DNA from: Mycobacterium sp. NBC_00419
GTDB lineage: Bacteria; Actinomycetota; Actinomycetes; Mycobacteriales; Mycobacteriaceae
Assembly (NCBI RefSeq): GCF_036023875.1
Contig: NZ_CP107931.1
Coordinates: 2,852,001 to 2,916,000, forward strand
Direction: 5' to 3'
Length of the DNA: 64,000 nt
Shown here piece after piece: positions 14,707 through 23,317 of the stretch. How positions within the stretch are numbered: the first letter of the stretch is position 1; the number at the start of each line of letters is the position of its first letter. The notes beneath the pieces are model-generated. The model did no database searches. It saw only the letters and a list, made by a program, of their open reading frames with translations, and was not told the origin of the DNA. A program made the translations under genes and the position numbers.

Positions 14707-15188
14707 CGCTGCTGCTTGTGCAGGGTCGCGGTCAGGTGCCTGACCAACGGCACCCCGACCGCGCCCATCAGCACGGTGTAGGACAGCTCGTCGCCGACCA
14801 CCCGGATCGAACGGCTCAGCGCCGTAACCTCTTTGGCTGATCCGGTCAGCCCTATCGACGTCGAGTCCACGTCGATGCCGAGCTCGGATCCGTCGACGGA
14901 CAACACGCCCTCGTCGATCTCGGTGACCCCGGTCGGGTGGACGATGACGAACTCGATACGGCCGGCCGACGGCATCCGGATGTAGCCGGTCTCGGCGTGC
15001 AGCGGGCGGCCGTCGTCGCTGGCCGTGGTGCGCTGGCTGTAGGTCAGGAACGGTTTTCCGGTGTGCCCGAACGTGACTTCCTCGCGGTAGCCGAACGGTT
15101 CGATCGTCGGATACTCGCCGTGCCCGTCACCGGACCACGTTCCGAGCAGGGATGCCAGCACGGCGATACCGGGATGCAGATCGGCCAC
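14703..15188 (-). CDS. Nitrobindin / heme-binding beta-barrel protein (DUF1794)
   Basis: 161 residues. The family opening GTWSGDGHGEYPTI is at residues 16-29. A string of beta strands (SQRTTASDDGRPLHAETGYI, then RMPSAGRIEFVIVHPTGV) leads to the C-terminal HLTATLHKQQ, whose His residues include the probable proximal heme ligand. Nitrobindins hold ferric heme in a ten-stranded barrel and react with NO and peroxynitrite. M. tuberculosis Rv2717c is the characterised mycobacterial member. It probably forms an operon with the downstream LipE-like hydrolase. Confidence 0.9.
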   Translation of the reverse strand: MADLHPGIAVLASLLGTWSGDGHGEYPTIEPFGYREEVTFGHTGKPFLTYSQRTTASDDGRPLHAETGYIRMPSAGRIEFVIVHPTGVTEIDEGVLSVDGSELGIDVDSTSIGLTGSAKEVTALSRSIRVVGDELSYTVLMGAVGVPLVRHLTATLHKQQR

Positions 15189-15211
15189 GTCCGTCAGCGT
15201 ACGGGCTTGGG

Positions 15212-15622
15212 TTACCCCAGCGGGCCGACGAGCTCCACCCAGTTGCCGTCCGGGTCGGCGACGAACATCCAGCCCATGCCGGGTACCGGTGCGAATTCGG
15301 CGAGTTCCTGCGCGATCTCGTATCCGGCGGCCTTGACCTGCTCGGCCGCGGTCGTCACGTTGGCCACCACCGCGGTGAAGTAGCGGATTCCGGCGGCGGC
15401 CGGACCACCACCGCGCACCGCGGGCGCGGCGGGCGCCTGGTCGAGGGTGACGAGCTTGAGCACGTTGCTACCCAGGCCGTAGCGCTTCATCGTGCCGCCC
15501 GGGAAATCGAGATCACCTTGGAAGGGCAGACCCAGGAAGTTCTCGTAGAACTCCACCATCGGGCCAAGGTTGGTGGTCACCAGACCGATTTCGACGTTGG
15601 GGGCGAGCAGCTCGATGGCCAT
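15212..15622 (-). CDS. VOC (glyoxalase/dioxygenase superfamily) protein
   Basis: 136 residues with the VOC beta-alpha-beta-beta-beta repeat: NVEIGLVTTNLGPMVEFYEN, then FLGLPFQGDLDFPGG at the start, and GIRYFTAVVANVTTAAEQVK ... MFVADPDGNWVELVGP at the end. The terminal DPDGNWVEL supplies the usual metal-ligand Glu. A first-half metal His is not obvious. The substrate is not predictable. It stands alone between the nitrobindin unit and the methyltransferase, all on the minus strand. Confidence 0.88.
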   Translation of the reverse strand: MAIELLAPNVEIGLVTTNLGPMVEFYENFLGLPFQGDLDFPGGTMKRYGLGSNVLKLVTLDQAPAAPAVRGGGPAAAGIRYFTAVVANVTTAAEQVKAAGYEIAQELAEFAPVPGMGWMFVADPDGNWVELVGPLG

Positions 15623-15690
15623 CGGTGTTCCTCTGCGTTGAGAATGGCTGACGTCGGTGAGGATAGCGGCCCGGTGGTGTCAGCAAATCC

Positions 15691-16326
15691 CTAGGTCTTG
15701 GTGCCGATCGTGATGAGGTCCCACACCGCCTTGGTCCACAGCGGGCGGTTTACGCGATGCTGGTCGGTCAGCGTGAATCCGGCACCGGCGAACAGTGCCT
15801 TCATCTCGTCGGGCGAGGGGTTGTGCGCCGGATTCGACAGGCTTTCCGACAGCTTGCGCAGCAGCGGGGGAGCGGGCGGGCTGATGGTCGCCACCGCCAC
15901 CATACCGCCGGGCCGCAGGACCCGATGAAAGTCGCGCAGGGCGGCCGGCTGGTCGAAAAAGTGGAACGCCGAGGTGGTGACGACGGCGTCGAGTGCGTCG
16001 TCGTCGAACGGCAGCTGCTCAGCGGGCCCTTTGAGCCAGTTCACCTGTGCCGAGCGGGCCTGGGCCTCCCGCAGCATGCCGTCGGACATGTCTACGCCGT
16101 ACACCGCGTCGGTATCCAGCTCACGCTGAATGCGGTCGGCGAGTATGCCTGTGCCACAAGCGATATCGGCGATCTGGCGGGCGCCGTGAGCATGCAGCGC
16201 CGCGATGACTTCGTCCTGGGCCGGCCGGTACACCCACTGCTGCAGGGCTGGAAGGTCATAGAGCGGGGCGGCCAGTGTCCAGAACCGGGTGACGACGTCG
16301 TTGTAGTTGCGACCGCGCTGGGGCAT
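15691..16326 (-). CDS. Class I SAM-dependent methyltransferase
   Basis: 211 residues. Motif I is ADIACGTGILADRI (about 53-66), motif II acidic end YGVDMSDGMLREA, and motif IV DALDAVVTTSAFHFFDQP; FHRVLRPGGMVAVATI follows. This is the Methyltransf_11 layout used for small molecules and lipids. The substrate is unknown. It has no obvious operon partner; the STAS gene ends 29 bp upstream. Confidence 0.9.
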   Translation of the reverse strand: MPQRGRNYNDVVTRFWTLAAPLYDLPALQQWVYRPAQDEVIAALHAHGARQIADIACGTGILADRIQRELDTDAVYGVDMSDGMLREAQARSAQVNWLKGPAEQLPFDDDALDAVVTTSAFHFFDQPAALRDFHRVLRPGGMVAVATISPPAPPLLRKLSESLSNPAHNPSPDEMKALFAGAGFTLTDQHRVNRPLWTKAVWDLITIGTKT

Positions 16327-16354
16327 GCCGCCAGTCTAGGGAGCCAATCCCGGG

Positions 16355-16792
16355 TCAGGGCCCTGGCGTGAGCCGCAGGTGCCGATGTGGGCCTCGTGCC
16401 AGGGCGGCCACCGCCGAGACGATGTTGCCGGCGGTGGCCAGCGCGCCCTCCGGGTCACACAACCGCAGGACGCGCGTCACCTCGGGACCGGGAACCAGCA
16501 CCCACTCGACCCCGCTGCGTGAGCACCGCACGTTGACGGTGTGCAGCGCCGAGAAACCGTCGGTGCCGAAGAACGCCAGCCGGGACAGGTCGAGCACCAA
16601 TTGCTGGTAGCCCGCGACATGCTCCTGAATGAAGTCGAAGAATTCGGCGGAGTTGGCTGCGTCGATCTCGCCGACGGCGGCGACCAGCAGGGTGTTCTCG
16701 CTGAGTTCGCGCGCACGGAACTGCCCGCGCTCGATGCGGTTGCTCCCGGGACGAGGGACAACCACCGGTGCAGAAGAAATGCCAACAGACAT
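16355..16792 (-). CDS. STAS-domain protein, anti-sigma factor antagonist-like
   Basis: 145 residues. The STAS core is LLVAAVGEIDAANSAEFFDF ... YQQLVLDLSRLAFFGTDGFS, with TDG/S in the loop where antagonists are phosphorylated. The C-terminal helix WVLVPGPEVTRVLRLCDPEG is typical. GGAGG lies 4 nt before ATG 16792, so the longer open frame up to 16891 is not needed. No sigma factor or kinase gene is adjacent, so the partner is unknown. It is preceded by an unusually AT-rich spacer. Confidence 0.88.
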   Translation of the reverse strand: MSVGISSAPVVVPRPGSNRIERGQFRARELSENTLLVAAVGEIDAANSAEFFDFIQEHVAGYQQLVLDLSRLAFFGTDGFSALHTVNVRCSRSGVEWVLVPGPEVTRVLRLCDPEGALATAGNIVSAVAALARGPHRHLRLTPGP

Positions 16793-16910
16793 GACGCCTC
16801 CGTCAGTCGAGATCCGTGGTGTTGTCCTGGCGGCACCATGGCCGGGGTCCTTGGACTCAAGACCCCCACCGCGAGAGTTCAGCCCTCGCACAATGGCGTC
16901 TCCGGGTGGC

Positions 16911-17100
16911 TGTTAATTCAACCTGATGGAAATCTACTACGGATTTCGTAGCACTTCCACAATTTATTACGGATATCTATATTCCCAGATCAGGGACAGC
17001 ATTGCCGGATGTGAAAAGTTCACAGACTCGGAATTTCGGCAAATATTGACGACGTGCACAATTGATTCCGTATTCATCTATGCGCTGGGGGGTGATGACA
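16911..17100. promoter_or_regulatory. AT-rich island between STAS and amidohydrolase genes
   Basis: About 190 bp with clearly more than half A+T, in a genome of roughly two-thirds G+C. It contains CTACG-GATTT-CGTAG (16937-16951, 5-bp arms), a second TACGGAT at about 16969, and several TATA-like hexamers. A 68-residue open frame crosses it (16926-17132), but its composition is unlike a mycobacterial protein. It is probably a divergent promoter and/or nucleoid-protein (Lsr2-like) binding zone. The 378-bp spacer 16793-17170 holds no supportable gene. Confidence 0.5.
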
Positions 17101-17170
17101 GATCTGAGATTGTGTCTACCCCGGAAGTGTGATCGCGATTACGCTGGCGGTCGGCACCGAGGAGGCATGG

Positions 17171-18931
17171 ATGTATGACCTGACGATCACCGGCGGCACC
17201 GTCGTCGACGGCACGGGCGACAAGCCGTTCCGAGCGGATATCGGCATCAAGGACGGCACGATCGTCGAGATCCGCCGCAGGGAGGGCGACGACCCGGGTC
17301 TGCAGGGTGAGGCGGTGCAGAACATCGACGCGACCGGGCGGATCGTGACCCCCGGTTTCGTCGATATCCACACCCACTACGACGGCCAGGTCAGCTGGGA
17401 CGGCCTGCTCGAGCCGTCGACCATGCACGGGGTGACCACGGTCATCAGTGGCAACTGCGGCGTCGGATTCGCCCCGGTCCGTCCCGGCAGTGAACAGTGG
17501 CTCATCGAGCTCATGGAGGGTGTCGAGGACATCCCGGGCACCGCATTGACCGAAGGCATCAGCTGGGGCTGGGAGTCCTTCCCGGAATACCTCGACGTCA
17601 TCGAAAAGCAAGCCTTGGCAGTCGATTTCGGTACCCAGATCGCACACGGCGCGGTACGCGGCTACGCCATGGGGGAGCGTGGCGCGCGCAACGAGCCCGC
17701 CAACGAAGACGACATCGCCATCATGGCGCGCATCGTGCAGGAGGGAATCGAAGCCGGCGCTTTCGGGTTCTCGACGTCGCGCACCGAAGCCCACCGTGCC
17801 GTCGACGGTGAACCCGTTCCCGGCACGTATGCCGCCGAAGACGAGCTGTTCGCCCTCGGCCGGGCGATGGCCGCCGGTGGCCAGGCCGTGTTCGAGGTGG
17901 CCCCGGCAGGCACGGCCGGTGAGAGCCTGGACGCCCCGATGAGGGAGCTCGACTGGATGGTCCGGCTCGCCGCCGAGATCGACCGGCCGCTGTCGTTCCC
18001 GGTCATCCAGACCCAGTCGGCACCCGACCTGTGGCGCAAGCAGCTCGAGATCGCCGGCCGGGCCCTCGACGACGGAATCCGGGTGCACCCGCAGTTCGCG
18101 GCCCGCCCGTTCGGAATGCTGTTCGGCTTCGCCGGGTATCACGCCTTCACCCACCGCCCGACGTTCCGGAAGCTGAAGGCCGAGCTGTCTCCTGCGGAGC
18201 TGCGCGCCAAGCTGGCCGACTCGGCAGTGCGCGCGGCGATCCTGGCCGAGACCGATCTGCCTGCCCAGCCGCTGCCGCTGTTCGACTCGCTGTTCGCGAT
18301 GATCCAGTACAGCGTCGACACCATCTACGCGATCGGCGATCCGCCGGACTACGAGCCGACTCCGGACCAGACCGTCGGTGCCATCGCCAAGTCGCGTGGT
18401 CAGGATCCACTGGCCACGATGTACGACCTGATGTTGGAGTCCAACGGCACCGCGATGCTGATGCTGCCGTTCTTCAACTACGTCGAGGGCAACCACGACG
18501 CCATCTACGAGATGATGTCGCACCGCGCGGCCATCTCGGGCCTGTCCGACGGCGGCGCTCACTGCGGGCTGATCTGCGACGCCTCCTACCCGACCTTCAT
18601 GCTGTCGCACTGGGCCCGGGATCGTAAGCGCGGTCCGCGCTTCCCGATCGAGTACGTGGTGCGCAAGCAGACCCTGGACACCGCGAATCTGTTCGGCCTG
18701 TCCGACCGCGGCGTGCTCAAGGTTGGCAAGAAGGCCGACGTCAACGTCATCGACATGGATGCGCTGGCGCTGGAGGTGCCGCTGATGGCCTACGACCTGC
18801 CGGCCGGCGGCAACCGGCTGATGCAGGGTGCGCGTGGTTACGACGCCACCGTGGTCAGCGGCGTCGTCACCCGCAGGCACGGAGCCGATACCGGGGCGCG
18901 CCCCGGCACACTGCTGCGCGGGATGCGCTGA
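17171..18931 (+). CDS. N-acyl-D-amino-acid deacylase family amidohydrolase
   Basis: 586 residues. MYDLTITGGTVVDGTGDKPF is the typical first strand, and the metal motif H67-T-H69 lies in GFVDIHTHYDGQ. Later come STMHGVTTVISGNCGVGFAP and the C-terminal SDGGAHCGLICDASYP with the catalytic Asp-type motif, then FGLSDRGVLKVGKKADVNVI closing the small beta domain. GAGGAGG lies 5 nt before ATG 17171; an ATG three bases earlier stops at once. It is related to D-aminoacylase/dihydroorotase-type enzymes. The substrate is uncertain: N-acyl amino acid or cyclic amide. It ends 43 bp before the rhomboid gene. Confidence 0.9.
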   Translation: MYDLTITGGTVVDGTGDKPFRADIGIKDGTIVEIRRREGDDPGLQGEAVQNIDATGRIVTPGFVDIHTHYDGQVSWDGLLEPSTMHGVTTVISGNCGVGFAPVRPGSEQWLIELMEGVEDIPGTALTEGISWGWESFPEYLDVIEKQALAVDFGTQIAHGAVRGYAMGERGARNEPANEDDIAIMARIVQEGIEAGAFGFSTSRTEAHRAVDGEPVPGTYAAEDELFALGRAMAAGGQAVFEVAPAGTAGESLDAPMRELDWMVRLAAEIDRPLSFPVIQTQSAPDLWRKQLEIAGRALDDGIRVHPQFAARPFGMLFGFAGYHAFTHRPTFRKLKAELSPAELRAKLADSAVRAAILAETDLPAQPLPLFDSLFAMIQYSVDTIYAIGDPPDYEPTPDQTVGAIAKSRGQDPLATMYDLMLESNGTAMLMLPFFNYVEGNHDAIYEMMSHRAAISGLSDGGAHCGLICDASYPTFMLSHWARDRKRGPRFPIEYVVRKQTLDTANLFGLSDRGVLKVGKKADVNVIDMDALALEVPLMAYDLPAGGNRLMQGARGYDATVVSGVVTRRHGADTGARPGTLLRGMR

Positions 18932-18974
18932 CGACCCTGCCGACCGGCGACCCAGTATCTTCGGTGTCAGGATC

Positions 18975-19838
18975 ATGAGCATTCCCTACATACCGGAGAC
19001 GCCGGCCGAGACGCCGACCTGCTACCGCCACCCTGACCGTCAGACCTACGTCCGGTGCGCCCGCTGCCAGCGGCCGATCTGCCCGGAATGCATGCGCAGC
19101 GCCGCCGTCGGGCATCAGTGCGTCGACTGCGTGGCGGCCGGGGCACAGAGTGTGCGCCCGGTGCGGACCGCATTCGGCGGTGTCCAGCGCACCGGCGCTC
19201 CGGTGGTCACCTATGGGCTGATCGCAGCGAACGTGCTGATGTTCGTCCTGGACATGGCCTCCCGCGGGTTACGGCAGGAACTGGTGCTGTGGGCGCCGGC
19301 GGTCGCCAGCGGCGAGTACTACCGACTGATCACCTCGGCATTCATGCACTACGGGATTGCTCACATCCTGTTCAACATGTGGGCGCTCTACGTGCTGGGG
19401 CCGCCCCTGGAGCAGCATCTGGGCCGGCTGCGCTTCGGTGCGTTGTATGGGCTGAGCGCGCTGGGCGGTTCGGTGCTCGTGTACCTGGTCGCACCGATCG
19501 GCTCGGCGACCGCGGGTGCTTCCGGCGCGGTGTTCGGGTTGTTCGGCGCGACGTTCGTGGTGGCCCGCCGGCTCAATCTCGACATCCGCTTTCTGGTCAT
19601 CCTGATCGCCGTCAACCTGGTGATGACCTTCACCCTGCCCGGGATCAGCTGGCAGGGGCATCTGGGCGGGCTGGCCACGGGAGCGTTGATCGCCGCCGCC
19701 TACGTGTACGCGCCCAGGGACAACCGCACGCTCGTACAGGTTGCCGTCACCATTGCGACGCTGGTGGTCTTCACCGGGCTGATTGTCTGGCGGACCGCCG
19801 ATCTGCTCGACCATTTCGGCGCGCTGATCGCGCCGTGA
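18975..19838 (+). CDS. Rhomboid family intramembrane serine protease with N-terminal zinc finger
   Basis: 287 residues. Residues about 14-55 form a B-box-like zinc finger (CYRHPDRQTYVRCARCQRPI, then CPECMRS ... HQCVDC). Six membrane segments follow, with the rhomboid marks HYGIAHILFNMWALYVLGPP, the catalytic Ser in GSATAGASGAVFGLFGATFV, and the His in WQGHLGGLATGALIA. It cleaves transmembrane substrates within the membrane. It resembles M. tuberculosis Rv0110-type rhomboids. The zinc finger probably sits in the cytoplasm. The start ATG 18975 is chosen because the finger begins just after it. Confidence 0.9.
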   Translation: MSIPYIPETPAETPTCYRHPDRQTYVRCARCQRPICPECMRSAAVGHQCVDCVAAGAQSVRPVRTAFGGVQRTGAPVVTYGLIAANVLMFVLDMASRGLRQELVLWAPAVASGEYYRLITSAFMHYGIAHILFNMWALYVLGPPLEQHLGRLRFGALYGLSALGGSVLVYLVAPIGSATAGASGAVFGLFGATFVVARRLNLDIRFLVILIAVNLVMTFTLPGISWQGHLGGLATGALIAAAYVYAPRDNRTLVQVAVTIATLVVFTGLIVWRTADLLDHFGALIAP

Positions 19839-19842
19839 GCCG

Positions 19843-20298
19843 CTACAGCCGGGTCAACCAGAACGGGTAGGTGAACGTTCCGCCCGGTGCCCCGTCGCAA
19901 CCGGCGTCGAAGGACGACTGCAACGTTCCCGACAGCGTGTTGGCGTCGAAGGTGTAGACGTCGTGGGTCGGAATGACAGGGCCGTAATAGATGTCGCCGC
20001 AACGCAACCCGTCCGGCACGTCGACGGTCAGCGTGTACTGCCCGTTGACCAGAACCGCGTTGCCGTACCAGGCGTAGGCCTTGGCGATGGGCTGCGCGAC
20101 GGCCGAGATGCGGGTGCACTCAGGAGTGACCGTATTCGGCGGACTGCAGGGGGCGACGCTCCAGATCCAGGTGTGGAAGTCGCGCCGGTCAGGGATGTTG
20201 ACGTTGTAGCTGCCCGGCTGCAAGGCGGCCGATGCCGATGGGGCAAGGCTCAACGCCGCCGCCATCATGAGCACAACGCTGACCACGATCCTCCGCAC
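19843..20298 (-). CDS. Small secreted protein, hypothetical
   Basis: 151 residues with a Sec signal peptide: RRIVVSVVLMMAAALSLAPS, cut site ASA-AL at about 25. The mature part has four Cys (Cys 51, 61, 99, 134 approx.), suggesting two disulfides, and is rich in Tyr, Thr and Val, with YNVNIPDRRDFHTWIWSVAP. It starts at GTG 20298 with GGGAG 7 nt upstream. It resembles mycobacterial secreted proteins of unknown function seen as strings of small exported antigens. Its 3' end faces the rhomboid gene, 4 bp away. Confidence 0.8.
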   Translation of the reverse strand: MRRIVVSVVLMMAAALSLAPSASAALQPGSYNVNIPDRRDFHTWIWSVAPCSPPNTVTPECTRISAVAQPIAKAYAWYGNAVLVNGQYTLTVDVPDGLRCGDIYYGPVIPTHDVYTFDANTLSGTLQSSFDAGCDGAPGGTFTYPFWLTRL

Positions 20299-20376
20299 GA
20301 GCGGGCTCCCTTCGTCTGGCCGTCCTGCCGAACCAGTCGAATCTATGCTGTGCGGGCGCTCGAATCGAGCGGAATC

Positions 20377-21003
20377 TCAATGTCTGGTCTCCACCAGCAG
20401 CACGTCGAGTGTTCTCGGTCCGTGCACACCCTCGACCCGGTTGAGTTCGATGTCGCTGGTGGCGCTCGGACCGGAGATGAACGTCAGGGGCCGCAGCGGA
20501 TCGAGCGCCGCGAATGCCTGGGGCACGGTGTCGACGATCTGGTCGGCGAACACCACGCAGATGTGATGGTCGGGTACCAGGGTCAGTGCCCGCCGGCCCT
20601 GCCTGGCACCGGCGTCTAGGACGATGGTGCCGGTGACGGCGACACCCAGGGCGCAGCCGGTGACGACGGCCGCGGCAGCGTCGAGTTCGGTGACGCCGAG
20701 GGGATTTTCGGCCGAATCGGTGACCGTGTAGATACCGCTCACCCAGTCGGCGGGCAGGTCCGCCGGCGTCACCACCGGGCGATCGGAGCCCACCAGCCCG
20801 GCGATGGTCGTGGCGATGTCGGCGGCCGCGATGCGCACCACCTGGGCCCGGTATTCGGCGACGGTCTCGGCGAAGCGGTCTGCGTCGCCGGGACCGTGTA
20901 TTGGCGAGCGCTCGTAGTCGCGCGGTATCTCGACGGCGTCGGCGGGTGCGGCGGCCAGCGCCGAGCGGATTCGGTCGAGCACGACGCGGCGGGCCTCGGT
21001 CAT
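20377..21003 (-). CDS. lutC: Lactate utilisation protein C (LUD domain)
   Basis: 208 residues of the LUD superfamily (DUF162), ending SGPSATSDIELNRVEGVHGP, the conserved 'SATADIE'-type motif. With LutA and LutB it forms the iron-sulfur L-lactate dehydrogenase complex. ATG 21003 overlaps the lutB stop by 4 nt, so the three genes lutA-lutB-lutC are translationally coupled. Confidence 0.92.
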   Translation of the reverse strand: MTEARRVVLDRIRSALAAAPADAVEIPRDYERSPIHGPGDADRFAETVAEYRAQVVRIAAADIATTIAGLVGSDRPVVTPADLPADWVSGIYTVTDSAENPLGVTELDAAAAVVTGCALGVAVTGTIVLDAGARQGRRALTLVPDHHICVVFADQIVDTVPQAFAALDPLRPLTFISGPSATSDIELNRVEGVHGPRTLDVLLVETRH

Positions 21004-22466
21004 GGCGCACCGTCCGGGCCGTGCGTGCGGGCCCACCACTGCCGGAAGGTCTCCCGCGGCGGCTCGGGTACGTCCCGTGAGGAGGTCCAGCGCGACGCCG
21101 GCCACGGCAGTGCCGAGATCTGATGATCCGACCCGGCCAGCAGGCGGGCCGCCCCCAGTGCTTTCTCGGCGAGCGCGAAGCGTGCCGGTGAACCCATGGC
21201 CCACGCGGCGGCCCGCATCGCAAGTGTTTGTCCGGCAAGCGGATTGCGCTTCGAGTCGACCTGCTGTGCGCGCAGGTGCACCAGGATGGACGGGATGTCG
21301 ATGCGCACCGGGCAGGCGTCGAAGCAGGCGCCGCACAGCGACGAGGCATACGGAAGTGCGGCATTCGGGTCGTGGTGGTCGCGCGTCGCGGTCAACTGCG
21401 GACTCAGGATCGCCCCGATCGGACCCGGGTACACCGAGCCGTAGGCGTGGCCGCCGGTGCGCTCGTAGACCGGGCAGACGTTGAGGCAGGCGCTGCACCG
21501 GATGCAGTGCAGCGCCGGGCGGCCCACCGGGTCACCCAGGACGTTGGTGCGCCCGTTGTCGAGCAGCACCAGGTGGAAATCCTGCGGGCCGTCGCCGGGA
21601 TGGACACCGGTCCACATCGAGGTATACGGGTTCATCCGCTCGGCGGTCGACGAGCGGGGCAGCAGCTGCATGAAGACCTCGAGGTCGGCGAACCGCGGCA
21701 CCACCTTCTCGATGCCCATCACCGTGATCAGCTTCTGCGGCAACGTCAGGCACATCCGTCCGTTGCCTTCTGACTCCACCACCGCCAGCGTGCCGGTCTC
21801 GGCGATGCCGAAATTCGCTCCGCTGACGGCGACCTTGGCGGACAAGAACTTTCGGCGCAGATGTGCGCGCGCCGCCATGGCGAGTTCGCGCGGGTCGTCG
21901 GTGAGGTCGCCGGCGCCGGGCATCTCGGCGGCGAAGATCTCCCGGATCTCGGCACGGTTGCGGTGGATCGCGGGCACCAGGATGTGGCTGGGTTTGTCGC
22001 GGCCGAGCTGGACGATCAACTCCGCCAAGTCGGTTTCGACGGCGGTGATGCCATGGGCCTGCAGATGTTCGTTGAGCCCGATCTCCTGGGTGGCCATCGA
22101 CTTGACCTTGACCACTTCGTCGGCCCCGGCAGCCTGCACGAGTTCGGTGACGATCCGGTTGGCCTCGTCGGCGTCGCGCGCCCAGTGCACGTGGCCGCCG
22201 CGGGCGACGACGTTGCTCTCGAGCTCCTCCAGCAGCTCCGGAAGCCGGGCCAGCACATCCTGCTTGAGTGCACTTCCGGCGGCCCGCAACTGCTCCCAGT
22301 CCGGGCATTCGGCCACCGCGCCAAGCCTTTTGGTACGGATCGTGCGGGTCGCGTGCCCCACGTTGCGGCGCATCTGGGTGTTGCGGAGCTCCCGCCGCGC
22401 GGCGACGGGAAACGGCTCGTCACCGCGCAGGTTGCCGAACCCCGGGGTACCCAGGAACGCGCTCAC
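21000..22466 (-). CDS. lutB: Lactate utilisation iron-sulfur protein B
   Basis: 488 residues. The N-terminal LUD domain contains VSGANFGIAETGTLAVVESE, and the ferredoxin-like part has C321-x2-C324-x2-C327-x3-C331 (HCIRCSACLNVCP) and C378-x2-C381-x3-C385 (CGACFDACP), enough for two 4Fe-4S clusters. It passes electrons from lactate oxidation to the respiratory chain. GTG 22466 overlaps the lutA stop (GTGA), which fixes the start although the frame is open further upstream. Confidence 0.93.
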   Translation of the reverse strand: MSAFLGTPGFGNLRGDEPFPVAARRELRNTQMRRNVGHATRTIRTKRLGAVAECPDWEQLRAAGSALKQDVLARLPELLEELESNVVARGGHVHWARDADEANRIVTELVQAAGADEVVKVKSMATQEIGLNEHLQAHGITAVETDLAELIVQLGRDKPSHILVPAIHRNRAEIREIFAAEMPGAGDLTDDPRELAMAARAHLRRKFLSAKVAVSGANFGIAETGTLAVVESEGNGRMCLTLPQKLITVMGIEKVVPRFADLEVFMQLLPRSSTAERMNPYTSMWTGVHPGDGPQDFHLVLLDNGRTNVLGDPVGRPALHCIRCSACLNVCPVYERTGGHAYGSVYPGPIGAILSPQLTATRDHHDPNAALPYASSLCGACFDACPVRIDIPSILVHLRAQQVDSKRNPLAGQTLAMRAAAWAMGSPARFALAEKALGAARLLAGSDHQISALPWPASRWTSSRDVPEPPRETFRQWWARTHGPDGAP

Positions 22467-23206
22467 GGCGCCGGCTCCGTGGCGGCCAGGATCTCGGCGA
22501 GGTGAACGGTGCGCACCGGCGAGCGCGTCCGACTCAGCCCACCGCCGATGTGCATCAGGCAGGAGCTGTCGCCCGCCGTGCAGACTTCGGCCCCCGAGTT
22601 CGCGACCGCCGCCATCTTGTCGGCCAGCATCGCCGTCGAGGTGTCCGCGTTCTTGATGGCGAACGTTCCGCCGAAACCGCAACAGGTCTCGGCGTCGGAC
22701 AGCTCCACCAGGGTGAGACCGCGAACGTGGCGCAGCAGCTGCAGCGGCTTGTCGCCGACCCTCAGCAGGCGCAGCGAATGGCACGTCGGATGGTAGGTGA
22801 CGCGGTGCGGGTAGTAGGCGCCGACGTCGCGGACGCCCAGGACGTCGACCAGCAGTTCGGACAGCTCGTAGGTGCGCGCGGCGACCGCCTCGGCGCGGTC
22901 CGCGAGCGCGGTGTCGCCGGCGCGGTTGGCCACCATCGCGTGCTGGTGGCGTACCGAGCCGACGCACGATCCCGACGGTGCGACGACCACGTCGCAGCCG
23001 GCGTCTTCGAACACCTCCACGTGGTGGCGGACCAGGTCGGTGGCCTGCCCGAGATAGCCGGTGTTGATGTGCATCTGCCCGCAGCAGGTCTGGCCGTCCG
23101 GGAACACCACCTCGTGGCCGAGGCGTTCGAGCAGCTGCACAGTGGCGATGGCCGCGCGCGGGAACATCGCGTCAGCCAGGCAGGTGGCGAACAGGGCGAT
23201 CCGCAT
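22463..23206 (-). CDS. lutA: Lactate utilisation protein A (cysteine-rich CCG domains)
   Basis: 247 residues with two cysteine-rich CCG motifs: TCCGQMHINTGY (C41-C42) and TCCGFGGTFAIKN. This is the (Fe-S) binding subunit also found in heterodisulfide reductase and GlpC. It is first in the lutABC operon. No dedicated regulator or lactate permease is next to it; the kup gene diverges 111 bp upstream. Whether the spacer controls both genes is unknown. Confidence 0.92.
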   Translation of the reverse strand: MRIALFATCLADAMFPRAAIATVQLLERLGHEVVFPDGQTCCGQMHINTGYLGQATDLVRHHVEVFEDAGCDVVVAPSGSCVGSVRHQHAMVANRAGDTALADRAEAVAARTYELSELLVDVLGVRDVGAYYPHRVTYHPTCHSLRLLRVGDKPLQLLRHVRGLTLVELSDAETCCGFGGTFAIKNADTSTAMLADKMAAVANSGAEVCTAGDSSCLMHIGGGLSRTRSPVRTVHLAEILAATEPAP

Positions 23207-23317
23207 TCACACAACCGTACGTCCCTTTAACCGGCGCCGAGGAATGCCGGTGGCTACGATTCAGTCCACGTCGCCGGGGATCGACGCCGGGCGGACCGAA
23301 CATGAGGAACTCCAGCT

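Noticed and set aside
16926..17132. 68-codon open frame across the AT-rich island
   Set aside because: Amino-acid mix and codon use are unlike neighbours; no ribosome site.
17078..18982. Long open frame (634 codons) antisense to the amidohydrolase
   Set aside because: It mirrors the GC-rich codon pattern of the real gene on the other strand, and its product is a low-complexity Arg/Gly/Val/Asp mix with no domain.
23207..23317. Possible c-di-AMP (ydaO-type) riboswitch in the kup leader
   Set aside because: Some GCCGGGGA-like motifs occur, but the ydaO core could not be folded by eye and the leader is only 111 bp.
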